Shown here in pieces: positions 1-10,807 of a stretch of DNA of 64,000 nucleotides; positions within the stretch are counted from its first letter, which is position 1, and every line of letters begins with the position of its first letter. A model generated the notes under the pieces. The model was not told the DNA's origin, ran no database searches, and was given only the letters and a program-made list of their open reading frames with translations. Where the stretch lies: assembly GCA_030704615.1 (NCBI GenBank), contig CM060732.1, positions 52,619,053 to 52,683,052 on the forward strand. Direction: 5' to 3'. The stretch is from Takakia lepidozioides (taxonomy: Eukaryota; Streptophyta; Takakiopsida; Takakiales; Takakiaceae). The position numbers and the translations under genes are program-made.

Positions 1-1386
1 TTGTCTGAGGCAGTCCATTCTGCTTGGTGGAAGACAGCAGGCAATGGGAAAAAAATGAAGGTGGATCTATATGAGGCCACCATGCATGACATGTCACGAG
101 CTCTTTTGCAGCAGGCAACATTTTACAGGCACACCACAGGAAAGACATGGGGGACGGGGCCCGACAAAGATGAGCTCATGTTGCGTCAAGCAGCTAGATC
201 TAATAGCCCAGCCAAAATGGGTAAGGTTGTACGTGGCATAGTAGCTGGAACACCCATGCACACAAGGGGGGTTCAATTGGAGGGAGACAATCGCACTATT
301 CCAGTCAAACGCAAGTTAGGCGATGAGCATGGTGGGCCAAACAAATCTTGGAGGTGTGATATGAATGTAAAGACTGTTCCAGTGCGCGCCACTGGGATGC
401 CCAGTCCACACCAGCCATCTAGGTTTGTCAGCTCCAAATCAAGTCATGACATTCCTGGTTCTTCGACTTTCTGTGAGACAAATCCACATGTTGCTATCCC
501 TCCTCAGCCAATGCAATGGGGAAATCCAGTGAGAGAGACACAAGACTTTTCCGATGCATTGTTCAGGATTCAGCGGACAGGTCCTGCTTCCATGGTTCGT
601 TGTTCTGCCTTGGTTGGAGTTTCCAAAGATAAATGCAAAGCGCTCATCAGGAAAGGTAAAGGAAGTCCTGCACCTTGCTTCACTGGCAAGTTACTAGCAC
701 CGAACATGAAAGAACCAAAACTGCAAGTTTTTTGGTTTTGTCCCACAGATGTTTTGTCGTGTGTTGGAGGGACCGTGCCATCCTATTGCTTGGGAAAACC
801 GGGTATACCTAACGTGTGGCTTGTGAAGGTTGGAACCAACCTTACACAAGAAGAGGTGGACAACTTGACCCTTGCAGGTTTTCGACTAGTCCATCCTCCC
901 AACGTTCCTGATCCGAACTTTCCTGTGGGACCACTTCCAGTGGAACAACATATGCATCAAGGTGTTGTCCTTCCTGTGGGTAAGTATCCCACTACACGCT
1001 ATGGGGTGCGCATTCGGCGTCGGGATCCGACTCCTCGACACTTGAGTCGCCAAGAGTCAGCGGAGACTCTTATTGCTGAGGTTCGTGGATTTAGAAACGT
1101 GCCTCAGCCAGGTTATGGGAGAATTTACCAGCTACAAACAGAAGGATCTACCAGAGCAGGATTGGTTTACAATGTATACATTGGTCAGTTTCCATCTTGT
1201 GATTGTCCCGACTTTGATGAGCTATCTGTCAAGAAGAAAAAACAAACATATCTACCTTGTAAGCACATGTACTTCATGTACAACGTGCATCTAGGATGCG
1301 CCGGGGCTTATGAGATCCACCAACCTTCCCTTAGCCAGTTAGAGGTTAGGGCTATGCTAAAGAAGGACCCTAGTTCAACTTCTTAG
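1..1386 (+). CDS. SWIM zinc-finger protein, 5' end outside window
   Basis: The frame is open at the left edge, so the true start lies upstream; 461 codons are visible before the TAG stop. The C-terminal part carries a SWIM-type zinc finger: Cys400-x-Cys402, then 17 residues, then Cys420-x-His422, with hydrophobic residues after the histidine as usual in the family. SWIM fingers occur in MULE/FAR1-like transposases and in plant nuclear proteins, where they act in DNA or protein binding. No transposase DDE core is visible here, so I cannot decide between a host gene and the tail of a domesticated or dead MULE. The preceding region (about residues 180-330) is rich in Gly, Pro and Trp and is not recognised. 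There are no frame breaks, which favours a functional gene. Confidence 0.6.
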   Translation: MSEAVHSAWWKTAGNGKKMKVDLYEATMHDMSRALLQQATFYRHTTGKTWGTGPDKDELMLRQAARSNSPAKMGKVVRGIVAGTPMHTRGVQLEGDNRTIPVKRKLGDEHGGPNKSWRCDMNVKTVPVRATGMPSPHQPSRFVSSKSSHDIPGSSTFCETNPHVAIPPQPMQWGNPVRETQDFSDALFRIQRTGPASMVRCSALVGVSKDKCKALIRKGKGSPAPCFTGKLLAPNMKEPKLQVFWFCPTDVLSCVGGTVPSYCLGKPGIPNVWLVKVGTNLTQEEVDNLTLAGFRLVHPPNVPDPNFPVGPLPVEQHMHQGVVLPVGKYPTTRYGVRIRRRDPTPRHLSRQESAETLIAEVRGFRNVPQPGYGRIYQLQTEGSTRAGLVYNVYIGQFPSCDCPDFDELSVKKKKQTYLPCKHMYFMYNVHLGCAGAYEIHQPSLSQLEVRAMLKKDPSSTS

Positions 1387-3049
1387 TGACACATTAAATG
1401 CACAAAAAAAGAACCTCTAACTTGTGCCGTTCATTTTCATGCATGTGACATGTAATTATCTTGTTACTACTTTATTCCAAACATGACACATAGCATTTGT
1501 TAGTACAAAAGTTCCTATTTTGGTTAAAATGGAACTTGTGTACCTGTCATACAAGTTTTCAAATTATAGAACTGCTTGGCATTACAAACAGACATGCAAT
1601 GTGGTGGTTCCAAACATGACACATATGCATTTGTTAGTACAAAAGTCCATATTTTGGTTAATATGAAACTGTTTTCCTTGAATACAAGTTTGCAAACTAT
1701 TACTTTGGCCAGGGATCTTGTATTCTCTTCAGTTTAAGGTGGTGCATTAGTTGGAGTTAGTGGTCACATGCATCTTTGACCATTGACTACTGATTTTGTT
1801 AGCTAAGATTTTTATTTTATTTTTTTCTATATACATATGATGTAACATTTGCATATGCAATAAATACGTCGTATTCTATGTTATATAACTCCACTGCATA
1901 CAATCTACAATGTGTGCATACAAATTTGTCACATGCATATATAATAAGGGATTTTGTGCATGCACTCACGCAACCTGTGCATATGGAATAGCAACCCCCC
2001 ACATGTGGACCTGTGCTTTGGAGGCACACAAGCTTTTGTTTATGCACATTTTGAGTAGTAATGATTATGTACGCTTGAAGGTTAAGAAAATCTTCATCGA
2101 ACACTTCACTTGTCGTAATTTTCTCCTCTCCAAATCCTTTGTTGTGTTGTATTGAGCTCAATGCGTCGAGCTCTGCTGGCCTTAATAACGAGCCCCGATT
2201 TTGCATTGATGGACAGCTGTTAAAGTTTGATCATCCTGCACTCAATTTTGCAAAATCCACACCCTTGTTAGCAACCTTCTCTGCCCTTAAACCACCTTTG
2301 CTCCCACCTCAAGCTACTTGTCCTGCCTAATGGAGTGTCCTTATCACTTTTCCTTGAGATCTTTTGTTTCCAGATTGATCCACGAGTTGGTCTAGCCGTG
2401 CCTTCAGGACAGGCAACAAACCTACTGAGTTGACACTTCCATGGAGATGAGGCTATGACAGAGGCTTAGTTGTGCCCCTTTGGCGGAGGTGCTAGCCCAA
2501 AATGGTCTTTGGGCTCGCAACGCTAATAACCATGGTTTGGAGGGGATCAGTGTGGAGCCAAGCGTCTTAATTGACAACATCTGAGACAAGTATTCTGAGA
2601 GAGAGGAGGAGTGCCAGCCCCAGGGAATAACAAACCAGACCATCTTCAAGTATACGAGTAAAGGAAAAGATGGACTCTCCGAAAAAGGATACAAAGATAG
2701 TACATGGCAAAGTTGTCAAACATGCAAGCAACAAGCATGCCAATTAAGGACCTGGAGTTTTCCGGAATCCACAGTCGCGTACAATACCCAATGGTTTCCG
2801 GTCTCCAAGTGGGTTCTTACTGTACACTTCATCCAAGCTATCTGTCAAGCAACATGCCCATATGGGTTTTGCGCCACTTACAGCTTCATCAAGTTGTATC
2901 TCCAACATACATCTTGGAGAATGTGCCACTGATGGGCGATTCTCGGGCCAGGGTGATGGCCAGTGTGCATCAAGTCCGGTCGTGGCTTGGGTCAGCAGTG
3001 TTGCTGGATGCAGCTACAGTGGGGTCACGGGCTCATCGTCCACGGCTAT
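1387..3049. other. Intergenic, AT-rich, no gene recognised
   Basis: This stretch separates the SWIM frame from the first LTR. It contains one local duplication (listed separately) and several short open frames on both strands with no recognisable protein. The A+T content is clearly higher than in the LTR that follows. Confidence 0.5.
1476..1715. repeat. Tandem direct duplication, about 133-bp unit
   Basis: Two adjacent copies start at 1476 and 1609. Both open with TCCAAACATGACACATA and continue through TTTGTTAGTACAAAAGT and TATTTTGGTTAA. The copies differ by scattered substitutions and small indels. It lies about 90 bp downstream of the SWIM stop codon, so it may fall in that gene's 3' UTR. 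Confidence 0.75.
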
Positions 3050-3689
3050 TGTCGCGGCCCTTTGCCTTGAGGGCAGGGGGTCGGGTCGCAAAGGGGCTGC
3101 CCCTGTGGTGGGGGCGGTGGCAGCAATAGGTACGGGGGGCTGAAGCAACCTCGAGTGCCCAAGGCACTCGAGGAGGCGGAGGCACTCACTAGGTGGAGCC
3201 CCGCACACCGGGTTGCGGTGGGGGTGGCTCCACAAAGGGGTGGTGGTAGCTTAGTGGGACTTAGTGGGGGTGGCATAGGACTCACCATGGGGGCGGAGAC
3301 CTTGTGGTGGGAGTCGTGGGGAGTCTTGGGACTCATCACGGTCCAAGGGGACCGTGGTGGGTGGGCCAAGACTCACCGCGACTCATCACCGGGAATCGAG
3401 GGTTTTCGTGGTGGTTCGCCATAAAATGGTGGTGTTGTTTGTGAAACCCCCGCGGACAGTCACAGAAGTATATATGGGGAGTAGTAACCCCGAGAACGGT
3501 GCAAGCCCGTTGGTGTCCAAAAACTAGTGAGTAAGCGTGCGAGCCGGAAAGCGACCAAGGTGTGGGGAGCTATTCCGGACTGCCATCGACCAAAGGGAAT
3601 TTCCACTAGGCCCAAATTGGGAGAGGGTCTAGTGGAGGAGTAAAGGGGGACCGTTATGCCCCGGTGAACAGCCGAAGCTCCGAGTTGGC
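3050..3689 (+). repeat. Left LTR of Ty3 element 1
   Basis: Starts TGTCGCGGCCC and matches 6048-6686 almost base for base until GAGTTGGC at 3689. It is GC-rich and holds long G-rich stretches (around 3090-3130 and 3195-3270). The LTR normally ends in CA: the left copy reads GGCA at its end but the right copy reads GGCC, so the true outer border is uncertain by a few bases or the LTR is longer than the shared part. Confidence 0.85.
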
Positions 3690-3721
3690 AACCTTTAGCA
3701 CGCTAATGAACTGCCTTTTCT

Positions 3722-5843
3722 AGGAGTGGTTGGACGACTTTGTGATCGTGTACATTGACGACATCTTGGTGTACTCGAAAACAAAGGAAGAGCACCTGAA
3801 GCACCTCAAAAGGGTGTTCCAGAAATTACGGGAAGGGAAGCTGTATGCCAAAGCTTCAAAGTGCGAATTCGGGGTCACAAAAGTGGAGTTCTTGGGCATG
3901 TGATTACACAGGATGGGATCAAAATGGATGACACAAAGGTGGGAGCAATCTTGGACTGGGAGCCTCCGACTTCGATCCCAGGAGTGCGATCCTTCTTAGG
4001 ACTTGCCTCCTATTACCGAATGTATGTGAGAAATTTCGCCAAGATCGCGGGGCCGCTGTCAGATCTCCTGTGTAAATCCAAAGTCTGGGTATGGAACACC
4101 TTTTGTGGCCAAGCTTTTGCCGAGTTGAAGCAGCGGATGGCGGAAGCTCTAGTCCTGAAAATCCCGGAGTTCGACCGTCCATTTGAGATTCATACGGATG
4201 CGTCGGACTTTGCGATTGGAGGTGTACTCATGCAGGAGGGACGTCCAGTGACTTACGAAAGTAAGAAACTGAATGAAGTGGAGCGGCAGTGGCCAACGCA
4301 CGAGAAAGAAATGAAGGCGGTGGTGCATTGCCTTGAGCTTTGGCGCCACTATATTGGCTCCAACCCGGTGAAGGTGTTCACGGACAATGTCACAGTGAAG
4401 TATTTTGCCACGCAGCCTAAGTTGTCCCCAAAACAAATTAGGTGGCAAGACACTTTGGCACTGTTCGACGTGGATATCCAGTACAAACCGGGACAGGACA
4501 ATGTGGTGGCTGATGCTTTAAGTAGAAAGCAGCAGCTCATGATGGTGTACAGGGGCGAGACTGCGCTCCAAAGGAAGAATCGGAAGGCTTACCGGAAGGA
4601 TGAGATGGCGAAGTCCGTGACGCAGGACTTGAGGATGGGGGTTAAATTGCAGTTCCACTTGCAAAATGGACTGCTCTGTTATAAGCAAAAACGTCTCTAT
4701 GTGCCAATGGGAGGGATCAGAGATAGTCTCTTGAGAGAATGCCATGATGGCCCGCGGAGCCAAGCGCACCGTGGCACTCCTGAAGAAAGAGTATTTCTGG
4801 CCCAAACTGAGGGAGGAGGCCGAGGAGTATGTCAAGACATGCACCACATGTCAACAAAACCGGAGTGAGTACAAAAAGCAAGCGGGGCTATTACAACCCT
4901 TGCCGATTCCAGAGAAGTCTTGGGAAAGTGTCTAGATGGACTTCATGACTGTTATGCCGCTGTCAAAAGGATTCGACGCAATCATGGTGGTGGTGGATAG
5001 GTTCAGTAAAATGGGTCATTTCATCCCCACCAAAGAGACGGCAACGGCGCAGGAGACGGGGCGACTTTACTTCGCCCACGTCTTCAAGCATCATGGACTC
5101 CCGAAGGATATTGTCTCGGACCGCGATCCAAAGTTTACTAGTAAATTTTGGAGGGTACTTTGGAAGAAAATGGGGACGAGGCTCAAAATGAGCACTGCCT
5201 TCCGACCTCTAACGGACGGCCAAACGGAAAGGGTGAATTCCGTGGTGAAGCAGATCTTGCGGAATTACGTGTCGGCAGACCAATCGGACTGGGTGGAGCA
5301 CTTGGATGCGGCAGAGTTCTGTTGTAATAACACAAAACATTCTGCAACAGGAGTTTCCCCTTTCGTATTGGTCTATGGAAAAGCACCTCTGGTGCCGACA
5401 AGTTGGGCCGCCCAAGACGCTGAGGAACCGGCAGCAGTGGCAGTGCTGGAGGAACGCGAGCGTTTGTTGAAGCTCGCAAAGTACAACATTGCCAAAGCTA
5501 GGAAACGGTATGAACGGCAGGCGAATCGGAAGCGGAGGGAGGTTAAGTTTGAGGCAGGCACGGAGGTCTGGTTGAACATCAAAAAATTTCGACTACCTCC
5601 GGAAGTGAGTCCGAAGTTCGTACCTCCGTATGCGGGACCCTTTCGCATCCGGAAGGTTATGATTGAGGATGTGTATGAATGGAGCTGCCGGCAAAGAGCA
5701 AGGTGCATCCGGTATTCCACGTCTCCCTTTTGAAGCCTTACTTCAAAGATGAAACGCGTCCGAATCGGCCTCAAGTGTTGCGTCCGCCACCTGTGCTGTT
5801 GGATCATGAAAATGAACCTGAGTACGAGGTGGAAGGAGCTTGA
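3722..5843 (+). pseudogene. Ty3/gypsy pol remnant: RT (3' half), RNase H, integrase
   Basis: The sequence begins at the RT active-site region (YIDD at 3751) and runs through the RT thumb, RNase H (IHTDASDFAIGG near 4190; ADALSRK near 4510), the integrase zinc-binding arm (C-x2-C near 4850) and the DDE core: first Asp in MDFM at about 4936, second in SDRDPKF near 5117, Glu in GQTERVN near 5220. Breaks are a one-base loss at about 3898 after FLG, a frame change near 4755, an in-frame TAG at 4933-4935 before the core, and a frame change near 5683 before the integrase C-terminal tail, which reaches a stop at 5841. These breaks and the missing front half make it non-coding as a whole. Confidence 0.9.
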
Positions 5844-6047
5844 GAGGCTCCACCCTTGGCCGGGACTTGGAGGAAGTCGGCCGAACTAGCTAGTGGAGAG
5901 AAGAGTCAAGTGAGGGTTTGGTTCTTAGCCATGGGACGCCATAGTGCGGAAACAAACTCCTTGATGTGGGATGCCACAACTTGGATGTTCGTTTCTACAA
6001 AATGGACAAGTTGATGAGGACATCGACTCCCTATTGGTAGGGGTGTG

Positions 6048-6686
6048 TGTCGCGGCCCTTTGCCTTGAGGACAGGGGGTCGGGTCGCAAAGGGGCTGCCC
6101 CTGTGGTGGGGGTGGTGGCAGCAATAGGTACGGGGGGCTGAAGCAACCTCGAGTGCCCAAGGCACTCGAGGAGGCGGAGGCATTCACTAGGTGGAGCCCC
6201 GCACACCGGGTTGCGGTGGGGGTGACTCCACAAAGGGGTGGTGGTAGCTTAGTGGGACTTAGTGGGGGTGGCATAGGACTCACCATGGGGGCGGAGACCT
6301 TGTGGTGGGAGTCATGGGGAGTCTTGGGACTCATCACGGTCCAAGGGGACCGTGGTGGGTGGGCCAAGACTTACCGCGACTCATCACCGGGAATCGAGGG
6401 TTTTCGTGGTGGTTCGCCATAAAATGGTGGTGTTGTTTGTGAAACCCCCGCGGACAGTCACAGAAGGATATATAGGGAGTAGTAACCCCGAGAACGGTGC
6501 AAGCCCGTTGGTGTCCAAAAACTAGTGAGTAAGCGTGCGAGCCGGAAAGCGACCAAGGTGTGGGGAGCTATTCCGGACTGCCATCGACCAAAGGGAATTC
6601 CACTAGGCCCAAATTGGGAGAGGGTCTAGTGGAGGAGTAAAGGGGGACCGTTATGCCCCGGTGAGCAGCCGAAGCTCCGAGTTGGC
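6048..6686 (+). repeat. Right LTR of Ty3 element 1
   Basis: Near-identical direct copy of 3050-3689. It is preceded by a G-rich tract (GGTAGGGGTGTG) that could be a polypurine tract. The match to the left copy stops at 6686, where the right copy continues into unrelated sequence. Confidence 0.85.
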
Positions 6687-6890
6687 CCGGCGGCCAGTTT
6701 GGGAGTCAGGCGCGCGCATCAAGCGAGTAACTATGACTTGAAGGGGAGCTTACCGAAGTGAGGTGCGCGACAGCTATGGTGGACTAACTTGATGCCACCC
6801 GCACTGCTCAAGAGTGCATTTGATGGGGTGTAGCGGCCAGCATACCTCACAATGGATAACATTTTGGACACAGGGAGGTAGTCTCAGTGT

Positions 6891-8195
6891 GTGAGACACG
6901 ATGACTGTTTGCCTTTGGCAGTGGTCAACAAGGTGGGTCAACCACAAGCAACAATACCTACACAGCTCAGCTTCCCAAGATCGCATGCTTTCCGGGAAAG
7001 TGGACCTGGCCTCTTGTGGGATGCTCAGCTGCAGCAGTTAGTGGAGCCTAATGCCGACAAGCAAAAGTGGGCTATGGGTTTTTCCACTGGGACCACGGCG
7101 GTGTCTTCTCTTTCTGAGGCATCACGTCGTCAGGTGTTGGGGCAAGCGATGGATCTCAATTGCTTGACTTGGGTTATCAGCTTGGCTATGGCTGAGCAAC
7201 GTAGAGTGTGGAGTGCACTTCCCTTGACGGTCTCTCTGCCTACCGAGACGGTACATGCAGTGAGTAGGGGCGAGCCGGTGAGGACCATGGGGTGTACACA
7301 TCCATGGCACACGTGGGAGGTGCTCAAGGTTCAGAGGGAGTTGGCAGCCATAGCGGCTGTGATGGATGAGGTTGGGGATTCTTCTCGGGTCGAAGAGGTC
7401 CTCAATGATGAGATGATGAGGCAGGATGAGGCCTTGTCATTGATTGAGCAGGCATGGAGTACTGCTCATGAGGTTGCGGCATAGCAACCACGGGACGCGT
7501 CTCCTACCTCTAAGTCTGCTGGATTTAAGGTTGCAGTTATGGAGGACAATTGGGAGCCTGATATTGGACCCATTGTCATTGGAGGAGAGAGACGATGTAT
7601 AAGGCGGTTCCTGAGGGCTTACAGGAATTGCTTTGCCTTCAGTTTGAAGGATTTGGAAGCACTGAAGGGTCAGGAGATTCGTATTGAGTTGGCCACGGAC
7701 ACGCCAATCTTTCGGAGACCCTATAGATACAGTGACATGGAGAGGTCTTTGATTCAGATGAGGACTCAAGATCTCTGGGAGGCTGGTTTGGTGAAGCTCT
7801 CTGGTGGAGAGTGTGCTTCAGCCATGGTGATGCCAGCCAAGAAGGATGTCTATGGCAATTGGACGGAGAAACGTATGTACGGTGACTACCGGCCTGTAAA
7901 TCGTCAGACCAAATCCGATAAGTATGCCATGCCCACACCGGAGGAGATCTTTGATGCCATTGGGCATGCCAAGGTCTTTAGCACTTTGGACTTGCGGTCC
8001 GGATATCACCAGTTGCCGATCAATGAGGGAAGAGAGTTCGTAGTGGCTTATGCTAGCCGCTCAAACAACGCTGCAGAGTCTAAGTATAGCTCATATGAAG
8101 GGGAGTGCTTAGCTACAGTGTGGGCCGTGGCACACTTCAGGTGCTATCTATACAACAATCTCTTCACCCTTGTCATGGATCACCAACCATTCAAC
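6891..8195 (+). pseudogene. Ty3 element 2, RT/RNase H half with internal deletion
   Basis: One frame, broken by a TAG at 7482, runs from an unrecognised polyprotein linker (6891-7481) into the Ty3 RT N-terminal region: RPYRYSDMERSLI near 7720, MPAKKDVYGNWTEKR near 7830, GDYRPVN near 7883 and LDLRSGYHQLPI near 7990. It then jumps directly to the end of RNase H (VVAYASRSNN near 8043, CLATVWAVAHFRCYLY near 8110, MDHQP near 8175). The catalytic YIDD box and everything between are missing, as expected from an internal deletion of several hundred bases. The element is cut exactly at the start of the CACTAG repeat arm at about 8196. Its missing downstream part is found inverted at 8677-10431. Confidence 0.85.
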
Positions 8196-8416
8196 ACCAA
8201 CACACTAGTCTATCACTAGTCCACCACTAGTGCACCACTAGGCTGCCACTAGACACCACTAGTGTAGCCACTAGTCCACCACTAGGCTGCCACTAGCCGT
8301 CACTAGCCGCCACTATTCCAACCACTAGGCTGTCACTAGCCCCCACTAGTGCAGCCACTAGTCCAACCACTAGGCTGCCACTAGCCACCACTAGTACAGC
8401 CACTAGTCCATCACAA
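8196..8416. repeat. Left inverted arm of CACTAG tandem repeats
   Basis: About 220 bp of short units built around CCACTAG, CCACTAGTG and CTGCCACTAG. Read in reverse complement, its ends match the arm at 10808-11096: the inner end reads TTGTGATGGACTAGTGG in both, and the outer end shares GGTGCACTAGTGGTGGACTA and then TGATAGACTAGTGT. Both borders are sharp, so the arm is a discrete unit and not diffuse low complexity. Confidence 0.85.
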
Positions 8417-8676
8417 TCGCCCCCCTAGCTGGCGCTTAGGTCCCTCTAAGTCTAGGTAGCCACAAGATATGATAGTGGCCATAGCCTCACTAAGTCCTCC
8501 ACCACTGTCCCTACTACACTCAAACTCGATAAATCAAGAGGCCGGTTACAAGAGTTGCCCCATCGTTAGTCGCCGTTTTGCAAACTGTGAACCTGAGCCT
8601 AAGATCTCGGGTATTGACTCCTATGAGCTTGGCCTCCCATGTCTTGTTAGCTGTCACTAGTCATATCCACTGCCAC
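8417..8676 (-). other. Presumed 3' flank of Ty3 element 2
   Basis: Non-coding stretch between the last PHD-finger codons (minus strand) and the left repeat arm. It would be the 3' untranslated region of the inverted element. No LTR start or polypurine tract could be placed with confidence. Confidence 0.4.
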
Positions 8677-8820
8677 TATCCCAAGCAGTGTGGACATAAC
8701 CAATCTCCATCGTCAAGAGGTGGTGTCAAGCATCCCATGTGTCAACCTCTTGAGCATCGATCACACACCAGCATAGTGGCGGCACCACAAGCGTGCCCAC
8801 ATAGCATGCAACGCAACCCT
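8677..8820 (-). other. PHD finger (C4HC3) at the end of a retrotransposon Pol
   Basis: The zinc ligands follow the PHD order: CMLC, 11 residues, CDRC, four positions, HMGC, 11 residues, CPHC, with the conserved Trp two residues before the seventh ligand (DWLC). The codon before the central His, normally Trp, is TGA at about 8742, a one-base change from TGG. PHD fingers bind histone H3 tails. In a retrotransposon this could direct integration to particular chromatin; that is inference. Confidence 0.8.
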
Positions 8821-10431
8821 ACAGGTACCACTGCAAGGTTGGGATCTATCATCCCATCCACATGTGGAAGGTGACATGGCGCACAATTGCGCACATGGTC
8901 CTTCCATACCATGCCGTCTCGACCCTCCAGAATCAACACTCCTAAAGGCAACACCTCCCTGACCCTTAGAATCACACGTCATGCTCTGACATCCAAGGTC
9001 GTAGGCGTTGTCTGCTGTAGATACACATAGTCCCCAAGGTGGAAATGCCGAACACCTGGCCGATATCCCCCTCCACGTATAGTGGCATACCTCAATGTGT
9101 CTCGGTGTTGGGCAATAACAAGGTTCTCAAAAGCCATAGGCATGATCCTCTTGAACAACTCTGCCTGCTGGGCACGTGCTTGTGTCCACACATCCGGATC
9201 ATCAAGGTTGAGGACTACTGCAGCCTCCCTGCGAATAGACGCAGACAAATCTGGCTCTCGGCCAAAGAGAAGGAAATATGGTGAGAAGGAGGCAAGTGAT
9301 GTTTGTTTGCTAAACCTGTAGCCTATGGCTAACCAAGGTCTGAAGATCCCAATCTCCTAGGTGTCCCTTTTGCAAGCCATACTTACGCAAACCCTCTTCA
9401 CTGTCTGAACCACTCTCTCTGCCAAGCCATCGGCCTCGGGAGGATCCCGAGAAGTGGTACGGTGGTCTATCAAGGCTTTATCACACAAGCCTGAAACTCC
9501 CCCAAGAACTCTCTCCCTTGGTCCGTGAGTACCTCAGCTGGAGCACCGAATCGGCTAAGCATACGATCCATGAATGCATACGCAGCCCCCTCACAAGCCT
9601 TGTCAGGCAATGGAACCAACTCAATCCACTTGGAGAAGTGCTCCAACATCGCCAACACATATCTGTGGTGACGCATCGTCAGTGGCAACGGACCTGCGAA
9701 GTTGAGACTCCACCTGTAGCCCAACCCCATGATGGGTAAAGGATGCAACTGTGGTGAAGGGGCGTTGGATGAAGCACTCACCCTCTAACACACCATGCAC
9801 CTAGCCACAAACTATTGCACCTTTGTGTGCATACCACGCCACCAATACTGCCCCTACAGTAAACTATGAGTGCATCGCACTCCAAAATGCCCCAACTCCT
9901 CATGGCATGCCGCACTAACCGTGCATGTTGTGTTGGATGAGGCACGATCCTCACCTGACGATCCTCCCACACTCGAAGCAGGTGTATCCCCTCCCACTTG
10001 AACCTCTTGGCTTGTTGCAGGATCCGATCCCTCTCCTTGGCAGTCACACTAGTTGTCGTGTCTCCAGTGCGGAGGTAGTCCAACACAACCGAATCCTCAT
10101 GTATATATCTGGCACCACCTGGCTCATCACTAGCCTCAGGGTCCTCAGACACTCCGTCTATAGTCATCCATATTGTTGTAGGTCCAACCTGACCTCCTGA
10201 TGCCAAGATACACAAAAAGACAGATGCATGTCATCTCGGCACCATCTCCTCGTCCGTCTCACCATGCCACCGAGCTCCAGTGCCATCCTGCTGGCTCGTG
10301 CATGGATTGCAACTCAATCCATCCGCATCCCTATTGACCAAACCTGGTCGATGCACAACCTAAAAGTCATATTCTTGGAGTATAAGTGCCCACCGTGCAA
10401 GCTTCCTCGTAAGCGTGTCTGACTCCATCAA
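8677..10431 (-). pseudogene. Ty3 element 2, RNase H tail, integrase and PHD finger
   Basis: Reading leftwards on the minus strand: the RNase H/integrase junction (LARWALILQEYDF near 10390, then RDADGLS near 10320), the integrase zinc-binding arm (HARLVRHA near 9930), the core (NFAGPLPLT near 9700, FSKWIEL near 9640, VLTDQGREFLGEFQ near 9510), the integrase C-terminal part (FHLGDYVYLQQT near 9020; ILRVREVLP near 8970; NCAPCHLP near 8880), and finally a PHD finger (8677 to about 8820). Stops and frame changes occur throughout (for example near 10375, 9780 and 9470). The first residues continue exactly where the plus-strand copy at 8195 stops, so the two were one element. Confidence 0.85.
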
Positions 10432-10487
10432 TGTTGTGTGGTTTTGGACAGCAATGTAGTTGTGTAGCGATATGTATGCGCACGACA
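10432..10487 (+). repeat. 56-bp TG...CA direct repeat, copy 1
   Basis: Starts TGTTGTGTGG and ends GCGCACGACA; repeated at 11103-11158 with about four mismatches. It abuts the inverted Ty3 half directly. Together the copies bound a 727-bp segment that includes the right repeat arm, which resembles the layout of a small terminal-repeat retrotransposon or two LTR starts. Confidence 0.7.
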
Positions 10488-10807
10488 ACTGTCAAGTTAT
10501 TTTATCACTAGTGTGAAGTTAGCTAGGAAATAACTAGCTTTTATATATTGATATTTGGGATTGACCCAAGTGTCAGTCCAGGGGCCAATACATGTTTGGG
10601 CACCTAGCGTTGTTATCTTCACGGCAAATCGCGGTGGGCTCATCTTTTTCGAGTTGAGCCTCACCGCATCTAGCTATGGCGCCGTAGTGTGGATTCCCCA
10701 TGGCGTGGGGTGCACTTGGCTCGATTTAATATATGAGTGATGTTTTTCATGTGCAAGTATGTGAGTTTGAGAGAGCTTGTGTGCTTGTATCATTCATTTC
10801 TTTATCA
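10488..10807. other. Unassigned spacer inside the repeat-bounded segment
   Basis: About 320 bp between the first 56-bp repeat and the right repeat arm. No coding similarity or further repeat was recognised. Confidence 0.4.

Larger units (their letters stand above)
3050..6686 (+). mobile_element. Internally deleted Ty3/gypsy LTR retrotransposon
   Basis: Two near-identical 640-bp direct repeats (3050-3689 and 6048-6686) flank a 2.4-kb interior. The interior begins just before the RT catalytic YIDD box and continues through RNase H and integrase. Gag, protease and the first part of RT are missing: about 35 bp after the left repeat the sequence is already in mid-RT. No tRNA primer-binding site is visible after the left repeat and no matching target-site duplication was found. 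I counted about ten differences between the LTR copies, mostly C/T or G/A transitions, so insertion was fairly recent on the scale of this locus and the copies were probably methylated. It cannot be autonomous. Confidence 0.85.

Noticed and set aside
3046-3369. Open frames on both strands inside the left LTR (and their copies at 5906-6422)
   Set aside because: They repeat in both LTR copies, are Gly/Pro/Ser-rich translations of a GC-rich repeat, and resemble no protein.
8196-8416. CRISPR-like array
   Set aside because: There are no unique spacers; the array is nested short tandem repeats in a eukaryotic transposon setting.
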